Positions 17,641-24,320 of a stretch of 24,320 nucleotides of DNA are shown in pieces. Under the pieces are notes generated by a model. That model worked only from the letters and a program-made list of their open reading frames with translations. It was not told where the DNA came from and searched no databases. Both the position numbers and the translations under genes were made by a program. This DNA is from Gnetum montanum (lineage: Eukaryota > Streptophyta > Gnetopsida > Gnetales > Gnetaceae), in the NCBI GenBank assembly GCA_015680685.1, contig MNCI01020982.1, forward strand, positions 147,353 to 171,672, written 5' to 3'. Within the stretch, counting starts at the first letter, position 1. Each line of letters begins with the position of its first letter.

Positions 17641-19420
17641 CTTGGATTGAGTACATATACCCTAGATTCTTGCAAGTGGGTCATAATAGGATAACATCCC
17701 TTAGGATGTTCATACTAGCACACATTGCATCCTTCCTCTTCCTCTAAACTAAATTCAATATAACCTTCAACAATAGCAACTTTTCCTTTTTTCTTGTAAC
17801 TTCCTCATCCATAATCTCTTTTCTTCTTCTTTTCCTTGCCCCTGTTAAGTGCTTGTTGAATCTTTTCTTCCATAATCTTTAGGGCTGTAGCAAAATTTTC
17901 ATCCACTAAATCCCAAACTTTCTCTACCTTAGCTACTATATCATCGACTAATTTCCAAATAGGTAGAGTCTTTTTCTAGATGACGTCTTCCAAGGTTTCA
18001 TCCTCTTGTTTATCGCATATCCGTACATCTCTCTTTCTAATTGATGGATCTCTGTTGTATTCCTTGGTTGACTTTCTCTTCTTGAGTTCTCCTTCCTCCT
18101 TTACTACTTGATCAATTAGTCTTTAAATATGATGGGTAGTCATTTCTAATAATCTACCTTGGTCATAAACCCCAAGAGTTTCTCTTATTTTACTCCATAT
18201 CTACAATGTGCCTAAGTTGTTCCCTTGGTGAAAATCCATGGCCTGTGCATCTATGTAACAATGGATAGTATCTTCCCATTACTGCATGAAGGGTCTCATG
18301 AGTCCCTTGCTTCCAGCCCTAGATCTATTTTCTTAAGTTGGACACTTGTGAATAATTTTGATATTTATCATTAAAGAGTTTGAGCATGGTACTTCAGTGT
18401 CTGATTGATTTAGGTTCTAGTGACCTCTACTAGTTCTTTGCCTACTTCACAAGTACTCTAGGAAATAGCTTTAACTTTTGCCAATCACTTTTGATGTTTT
18501 GTTGAGCATAGACATCATGGAAAGCTTCAAGGCGATGTTGTGGATTAGCATTATAGCCACCTTCAAATCTTAGCATGTTGTTCATGTCAGGTTTCTTGAT
18601 TCAACTATCCCTCATGTGCCTAGTTAGGATGTGAACAACTTCCTAGATGTTGATCATGCTGCAAGTTTTCATCAGGGGTTCATCATCTTTTATGCTCTAT
18701 TGTAGTAGTACCCCCTTTTATGCTTATCCCTTTCATAATTTCTGTATTCCCTTTGTCTATGCTACTCATATTCTTCATCTTCTAAATTAGAATGTCCAAA
18801 ATAATGATCATTATGATCATGGTAGTCATGAGTTCTCCTCTCTTCCCTGTCATGATCCTTGTACTTTCACCTCCTTTTGTCAAAGTCTTCTAATGATCAT
18901 GAGGATGCAGATCAGGTAGTAGGAGAATGGTGTCAGCTTGTCCTTCTATATTGACTCTTATGTTCTTCTCTGTGAGACCTAGCAAGAACTCTTGACCTTG
19001 AGTCTTACTTGTACCTTAAGTCTTTCACCTCTTGCCTGAGCTTCTCTGCTAGTTTAAAGTGTGATTTATTCCTGACAGGCTCATCCAATCAAATGATAAG
19101 CATTTGTGACTAGAACTCATGATTGTGGTGGAGTTGTTCAGTAATGAACACATCTTCATCAAGCTCCTCCAAGACAATAGTAGAATTAATTGTCTTTTCT
19201 TTGTATTATTCATGTCTTGCCTTCATGGCATGATCCTTCCTTAATTTCTCATTAGCAGGTTGATATGGTCAATTCATGTATTTGGTTTCATGATACCCTT
19301 CAATTGCTTCACTTAGTTTTATCCCTTTGAGAGTAGTTTGGAGCATAATGGGTGTTGAACGTTATGGTGGTAGAAAAATGTTTGCTTGAAGATCCCTCCA
19401 CCTAAGTTGTCCATCCTAAT
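17641..19420 (-). pseudogene. gag: E3 gag, decayed, N-terminus missing
   Basis: The frame starts abruptly at 19420 with a decayed DEQLRWRD block, so about the first 55 codons, the leader and the primer site are missing. Next come an Arg/His/Asp-rich stretch with RTHDYHDHNDHYFGHS (about 18785-18835), RFEGGYNAN (about 18555-18580) at the start of the gag domain, and a long open C-terminal run including KTLPIWKLVDDIVAKVEKVW. A zinc-knuckle-like EEEGCNVC, stop, YEHPKGC lies at about 17705-17745. It is homologous to E1 and E2 gag but has many stops. The E4 LTR at 19421 explains the abrupt end. Confidence 0.8.
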
Positions 19421-20199
19421 TGATGAGTGGTGAGGTACCCCTACACTCAACCATACGAATACAAGCGTCTCACATGCAATCCTATTGAAATCCAAGGACT
19501 AAGTGCTTACGTGCCCTAATGGAACACTTAAGGTTAATCAATCATTGTCTTCCCAAACTTACTTGTATTGTCAGGGTTGTATGGTTAAGTAAGCTTGAGG
19601 TATATGATTTTTATATCTTTTATCTTTTTAATGTCTTATACTAATGAGAAAGGGTGAAGAGAACTAAATGACTAACTTTCATTAACTATTCACTCACTAA
19701 GTTGTAATTGTCCTAGCACCAGTATCCGTTCCCACTTTCTGCACACACCCTGAACTAGAGCAATGCTGCTGGGATTACCAAACACTACTCATTACTGGGT
19801 TACCAAGTGTTACACACGTGCTCGAAGCAGTTGTATTGAATGCACTTAACTAGGAGAGTCAAGGGTTAAGAGAGATTTAATTATCTAGGAAAGCATTTAA
19901 ACATTTAACAATAATTAAATCCTATTTAGCTTAGTCCACATGCTGCAAGGTTTATTAGAAAGTTCATCTTTATTGTTGTACACAAATGTGTGCTCAAGTA
20001 CAATTTGCTCGAATAAAGATCCATTCACTTTAAGACTCCTACTGTGGGCACATGGAAATTATTCTAACTCTGGAATGGTAAAACTGCTATAGTTTGGCTA
20101 AGGGTTTAAATCTAGATGAAGAAACAAGGAAAAGTCACCTCTTATTTATAGATGTTGCGGCAGGCCAAGATATCATGTACACGATATTGTGGCTTATCA
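19421..20199 (-). repeat. 3' LTR of E4 (779 bp)
   Basis: On the minus strand it runs from TGATAAGCCACAATATCG (20199) to CTCATCA (19421). It aligns with the E1 LTR and with the complement of the E2 U5. A polypurine tract borders its 5' side at 20200-20209 and gag of a different copy (E3) borders its other side without a primer site. It is therefore a 3' LTR and belongs to the element on its right. TATA at 20141-20151. Confidence 0.85.
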
Positions 20200-20214
20200 T
20201 ACCCCCATGATTGA
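20200..20214 (-). promoter_or_regulatory. Polypurine tract of E4
   Basis: The minus strand reads TTCAATCATGGGGGTA directly before the LTR. The ATGGGGGTA core is identical in E2 (15991-15999). Confidence 0.8.
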
Positions 20215-20398
20215 ATAAAAACTCATCCTTGAGTTTCTTACAAAATATTGGGAAGGTATGGGATTATTGACTTGAATGATACTAATGGTGAATGGGGTGA
20301 CATGTGAATGGATCATCATTACAATACATGGCAAAAATAGTGTTCATGACAACAAGAGTGAACACTATACACATCTGACATCCAGCCTTATTTGGTAG

Positions 20399-20426
20399 CT
20401 GAGAGAGAAGAGAGAAGAGAGAGAGA
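20399..20426. repeat. GA-rich simple repeat
   Basis: An imperfect GA microsatellite (CT on the minus strand) inside the E4 internal region. Confidence 0.85.
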
Positions 20427-20579
20427 AAATAAGAAGTCTGTTGCTGCCAATGCCAAGATTGCACTTTTCATTGTCCATCCATAACTACGCCATCAATCTT
20501 GTTCCTTGCATGACTGCTCCAGCACTAGTCCATTTTAAGTGTTCCCTCCAGATCCAATCCATTGGTGTATGATTGCCAT

Positions 20580-20639
20580 CTGCACACACAACACAATCTC
20601 ATATTAGCAAGGGTAAATGAATCACAATGCAGTTGATAC
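20580..20639 (-). other. Possible 60-bp intron of E4, counterpart of the ORF3 intron
   Basis: The minus strand reads GCAAG|GTATCA at the donor side, TGCTAAT as branch point, a T/G-rich run and GTGTGCAG|ATG at the acceptor. The order and the ATG directly after AG repeat the E2 pattern at 12886-12918. Sixty bases is short for a plant intron, and the frame after the ATG ends after 14 codons. Confidence 0.3.
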
Positions 20640-22064
20640 CTTGCCTCAGTGAAAGATCCATTGGCTGAGTTGTGGTATGGCTGATGCAAATCTGGAGATA
20701 TAATACTAGTAACTAACCAAGGTGTAAGGGTTAAGAAAAACTCAAAAAAATTGGACAAGGACCCTGATGACTAAGAGCGAACCTTCGGTAGCCATAAAAT
20801 GGAAAAAGATAAGGAATAAGAAAGACGGAGAAAAAGAAACAACGACAACGCCGATGAAATGGATGTCAGAGATGGAAATGAACAAAATAAATGGTGATTG
20901 CGAAAAATGTTTAAGGGAAAGAAATTAACTGATGCACCAAATAGGAATGCCAGTGGGTCCTCCCCAAAGTAGGCTCATGCCCTTAATGCCCTGACAATCC
21001 CACATTCAAAGAGTCTGTAGGCTCTAGGAAGGTCATTTGGAAGCAAGAGTTAAAGTCTTAACCACAAGAATTTACCTAAAAGAAAACAATGCATTAACCA
21101 AAATATGGACTATTGATACAACCGGCAATGAGGTGGAAAATGGAGAAAGAATCATGGAAAGAAAAGAATGGAATGGAGTCCCAAGAACAAGGTGGTGTAC
21201 AGCCCCTTATGTATTAATGGTTAATGTGACTTGGTAGATCTCATTCCAAATCCAGCCTTAAACAATCCACATTTAGTGACTTCGCATTAATACATTTGTC
21301 CAATCTATCCACATGAAGTAGCAAGAATGCTTCTGCTAAAGAGTCACCACCATTTCGACAAAACGAGAAAGGAGAAAGTAGGAAGCGAGAAAGGGCCTTA
21401 GTTAGAGAGAACATGTTTATTTAGTTCCATAACCAATGCTTGTAGCCCAGATGATTATGTCGTCTAAGGGATGTGCTTTGAATTCTCATTTTTTTTTGCA
21501 TGAGAACCACACCATGCAAAGACTTATTATTTTTATTAGCTCACCTTCCCGATAATGGAGCAGTGTCGGGATGTTAAGGAAGACTCAAGAAGAAAACATC
21601 CAAGCACCCAAGAGAATGGCCAGCACAAATGCATCAAATCCCCTTGAAGTCACACCCTTTTCAATCCTTGAGTCCTTACTTTTAGAAATGCCCAGTCACC
21701 GATTTGTTGATAGTTGTTATTATTGAAAGAAAGGAACTGTACATTTCCAAGCCAAGAGAGACCATAGAAATTTATGGATGTATGGATGACGTGGACTCAT
21801 TGCCTATTATATCAAAAGAACCATATCTTAGTATCAACATTGTAACTCAAGGGTAAAAACCAAACATTAGCAATCAATGGAATACAGTTCATACCACCAT
21901 TAGGAGCACTTATTAGTTGACGAATCTAACAAAATAAAACAAATAATCACACAAATAAATGAAAAAGTATGAACAATGTTGTAAAAAAAATGAGAAAAGT
22001 TAAAAAAATTTGTAAAACAAAAATGTGTAAAACAAAAACTTAAAAATGAGCATAAATTTTGTGA

Positions 22065-22328
22065 TTGATTATTCCTTCAATTATTTGTGGAGGGTCTCAC
22101 CAATTACCCTTGAGACTAGCATGGGCTTTGACTATACACAAATCACAAAGAATGATCCTTAAAAAGGCATCTGTTGATATAGGTAATAAAGAAACAACAC
22201 TTACATTTATGGCACTTTTTAGAGTAAAAGAATTTGATTGTTTAAAGATATTTCCTTTGATTTTCAAAGAAAGATATTTCAAGAATTCTGAGGCTTCAAA
22301 CCTTCAAAGTAGAGTTAGTGAAGAGTAG
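22065..22328 (+). pseudogene. PIF1-type DNA helicase, C-terminal fragment (Helitron-like or host PIF1)
   Basis: The frame reads HQLPLRLAWALTIHKSQRM, VDIGNKE and LTFMALFRVK. PIF1 helicases have the conserved order QxPLxLAWAxTIHKxQGxTL, then VDxG, then ALSRV, the last helicase motifs near the C-terminus. The usual Gly after KSQ is Arg and the Ser of ALSRV is Phe. PIF1 unwinds DNA; in plants it occurs as a nuclear or mitochondrial host protein and as the helicase half of Helitron Rep-Hel proteins. Only about 75 residues remain, with no upstream Walker motifs and no Rep domain, so this is a relic. No Helitron 3' hairpin was found. The left edge coincides with the end of E4 homology. Confidence 0.8.
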
Positions 22329-22989
22329 TGCGTTATATCAAAGGACATACTATTTTCCTGTTTACCTGTTATATATTTTTTGTCATTGATGTATGAATAA
22401 TGATTAAGGCTCTATTATATAAGACTCAGTATTATCGCAAATGATTTTATTTGCATTGCTAAATTTTATGTTCAAGATATTCTAAACTTTACATAAATGA
22501 TTTACACATGAATCATTTACTACCAAAATACCTTATTTGGATAAAACAAAAAAAAACACTAATTGCTCGCCAATTGCCTGTAAGTTTAATAATGGATCTT
22601 ATTGGAGACAAGACTTGAAAATTCGGCCAAATTTGTTGAGATTGTTGAGCATAAATTCGGCCGATAGTGAGAGCATACACTAATTCATGGAATTTGTTTT
22701 TTCAGAAAATCCATCCTTAGGAAAAATAAGGTACAGAATTCTTGTTCTTCGTCCAGAAGGCATGAAAATTTGGGTTTTTAAATCTTGTTCTTCGTCCAGA
22801 AGTCGTGAAATTTTTTACTCAAAGAACTTTTTACTTGTAAACTAATAAGATTCTATCGGCCAATTTATAGATATATATTATAAATATATATAACTAAGCT
22901 AGTGATCGCCACTCGTCTTCTGTTGCAACGATGATTTAAACATAACAGATAGAAATATCATAAGACCATGGAATGTTTTATTGAATGAT
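22329..22989. other. AT-rich intergenic sequence, no gene seen
   Basis: I see no gene here. It holds AAATTCGGCC-type words near 22625 and 22657, a two-unit repeat (22740-22815) and an AT run at 22868-22893. Confidence 0.6.
22740..22815. repeat. Imperfect tandem repeat, period 43 bp
   Basis: TCTTGTTCTTCGTCCAGAAG occurs identically at 22740-22759 and 22783-22802, each followed by a similar GTGAAATTT-like tail. Confidence 0.85.
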
Positions 22990-23575
22990 CATAAACATGT
23001 TGTAATACAGCAGAAATGATTAATGTACAAACCCTAGGCCCTACAGAGGGATTCGTCGACTGAAGATGTCAGCCCCAGAGAACACATGGTGAGGCAACCA
23101 TCTGGTGCCAGGGGGCCACAGCAGGCTGTTGAGGGAATGCTCTATGAGACACCAACCCTGCCCCACAATCATACAACCAGACACTGCAATGGATCGAGAA
23201 CGTTATCAGAGACCACATGATAGGTATTGCCAAGATAATCAAAGAAAATCGTCGTCGCCTGACTACTAGCCTAGGCAAGAAGGCCTCCAAACCCTCAAGG
23301 AGAGTCGGGGCTCTAACCATGAACACCCCAAAAGGCCCTAACGTGGGGGCAAGGGGAACAAACCCCTGCCCCCGGGACATGTTCGGCCTAGTCCGAACTA
23401 CTATTTAAGGGATTGGGGATCAGACATATCACCCGCTAACGGGGATGCCCTGAGGCGGTTGAGACTTGCAGGAGACCCTAGGGTTTGGGCACACTGTCGG
23501 TGTGGGGTTAGCAACTTTGGCCTACGCTACTGATGTATAGTCTTTTTTGGGAATAAAAATTCGCTCGATTTTTTC
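22990..23575 (+). repeat. GC-richer LTR-like block of another family
   Basis: This block is clearly richer in G+C and CpG than its surroundings. It contains a TATA-like CTATTTAAGG at 23401-23410 and GGGAATAAAAATTCGCTCG at about 23550-23568 with an AATAAA at 23552-23557, spaced about 150 bp as in an LTR R region. A 63-codon frame (23217-23408) runs into the TATA box and shows no domain. A solo or truncated LTR is the most likely reading, but I cannot fix its ends or find a partner. Confidence 0.4.
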
Positions 23576-24037
23576 TAAAAAAAATAAAACATCAAAAATG
23601 ATAATAAAGTGCTCGTTTCTCATGTAAGAGGTTAGGCTTTTACTAATCTACCAACCCTCTTGGGCCCCACTTAGTGAGATGAGCATTATGGCTTTGGGTA
23701 ATGATCCTATATTATATTAAGTGTTTATAAGGGGTAAAACCCCTCCAAAAATAAAAATAAAAAAATAGAGCATTGTGGAGGAGACTTTAACTTTAGAGGT
23801 AAGTTAAATGTTGAAATTCAATAGTTTAATATTGTAAGAAAATGCCAAGATTTTGTTTTACATATACAATTTTTTTAGAAAATGCTTCTAGCTTTAAGGA
23901 ACTAAGCCAAAATAAAGTTAGATGTCCCAAAGTAGAGATTGAGCTTCCAAAGATTTGGAGATCTTATTGTCTTCATAGACCAAAAAAGTCCATTTGATAG
24001 ATACTACATTTTTGTTATGTAAAATAAATATACATTT
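23576..24037. other. AT-rich intergenic sequence, no gene seen
   Basis: No coding or RNA gene is visible. A small hairpin AGGGGT-AAA-ACCCCT lies near 23732-23747. Confidence 0.6.
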
Positions 24038-24119
24038 TTGTTAGTGTATGTTTTTTATGTTCAACATGTATAATGTACTTGTTAGTGTATGTTTCTTATG
24101 TTCAACATGTATAATGTAT
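24038..24119. repeat. Two-copy tandem repeat, 41-bp unit
   Basis: Units at 24038-24078 and 24079-24119 begin TTGTTAGTGTATG and contain ATGTTCAACATGTATAATGT; they differ at two positions. Confidence 0.92.
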
Positions 24120-24320
24120 AACACCGTAGACTTAGTTTATGTACATTGTGCATGGTTATCTCAATCACAATAGTCATTAAATTATTTTTATCATATCATA
24201 GCACTAGGATTAACATCAAAGAAAAAAAGTAGAATGACGTTAGAATTGTATGTGGATAACTTTTAAGGACCGGTAAGACAGAAATAACAAATTCAATTCA
24301 ATATAGTGTCATGGAATATC
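24120..24320. other. AT-rich end of the window, nothing recognised
   Basis: No frame, repeat or RNA feature could be supported in these last 201 bases. Confidence 0.6.

Larger units (their letters stand above)
20215..22060 (-). mobile_element. E4 3' internal region (post-pol spacer and collapsed ORF3 zone)
   Basis: From 22060 down to about 20930 the minus strand follows the E2 post-pol spacer, including a single copy of the unit that is doubled in E2 (about 21472-21535) and the GGGCATGAGCCTAC block (about 20970). The remaining 700 bp correspond to the 4 kb that hold ORF3 in E2, so ORF3 is absent or deleted here. A possible short intron (20639-20580) ends at an ATG. No open frame has a family match. 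The element is cut at about 22060 by unrelated sequence, and no 5' LTR is visible. Confidence 0.65.

Noticed and set aside
17391-17694. Plus-strand frames with Leu/Val-rich translations resembling membrane proteins
   Set aside because: They are antisense to the E3 linker (Pro/Gln/Asn-rich), which gives hydrophobic complements.
20282-20758. Two minus-strand frames of 60 and 77 codons in E4
   Set aside because: No motif, and no equivalent in E2; the region corresponds to the collapsed ORF3 zone.
23069-23408. Overlapping frames on both strands in the GC-rich island
   Set aside because: High G+C lowers stop frequency; no domain is visible and the plus frame runs into the TATA-like box.
1-24320. 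CRISPR arrays, bacterial operons, ribosome binding sites, tRNA or rRNA genes
   Set aside because: The sequence is plant nuclear DNA; no regularly spaced repeats or RNA gene structures were seen. The only tRNA-like match is the E1 primer site.

Overview
The window looks like intergenic heterochromatin of a large-genome land plant, most likely a seed plant. It is AT-rich, has no host gene I can support, and consists almost entirely of nested, mostly decayed Ty3/gypsy LTR retrotransposons of one related family. The best-preserved copy has a tRNA-Asp type primer binding site. The reverse transcriptase (FMDD box, GYSGYNQI-like and CNAPATFQ blocks) points to the Athila/Tat branch of plant gypsy elements. 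I cannot name the species.

Layout. E1 (minus strand, 1-2004) is the 5' end of a young element: 5' LTR, exact tRNA-Asp primer site, leader and an unbroken gag frame that runs off the left edge. Positions 2005-3530 hold a scrambled minus-strand patchwork: a promoter-like AT-rich piece, a post-pol spacer, a pol C-terminal piece and an LTR end with a decayed primer site. E2 (plus strand, 3866-16900, about 13.0 kb) is a complete but dead element with both LTRs and a recognisable target-site duplication. It sits inside the protease gene of E3, an older minus-strand copy split into 3530-3860 and 16906-19420. E4 (minus strand, 19421 to about 22060) contributes a 3' LTR with its polypurine tract and a stretch of 3' internal sequence; its LTR abuts E3's gag. 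A PIF1-type helicase fragment (22065-22328) follows, then about 2 kb of sequence with a GC-richer LTR-like block (about 22990-23575) and short tandem repeats.

How the parts work together. E2 had the order LTR, primer site, gag, protease, RT, RNase H, integrase, a 1.6 kb non-coding spacer, a third large reading frame (ORF3, about 945 codons, N-terminal part like the 'putative plant transposon protein' family, then coiled coil), polypurine tract, LTR. Gag-pol would have been expressed from the LTR. Upstream of ORF3 lies what looks like its own transcription unit: three W-box-like TTGAC sites, a 36-bp near-perfect palindrome that shares its core with the LTR U3, a TATA box, an ATG-free leader, and an intron with good donor, branch point and acceptor ending exactly at the ORF3 ATG. 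This internal cassette is the most interesting signal in the window. All of E2's frames now carry many stops and frameshifts, and several catalytic residues are replaced, so it is a fossil.
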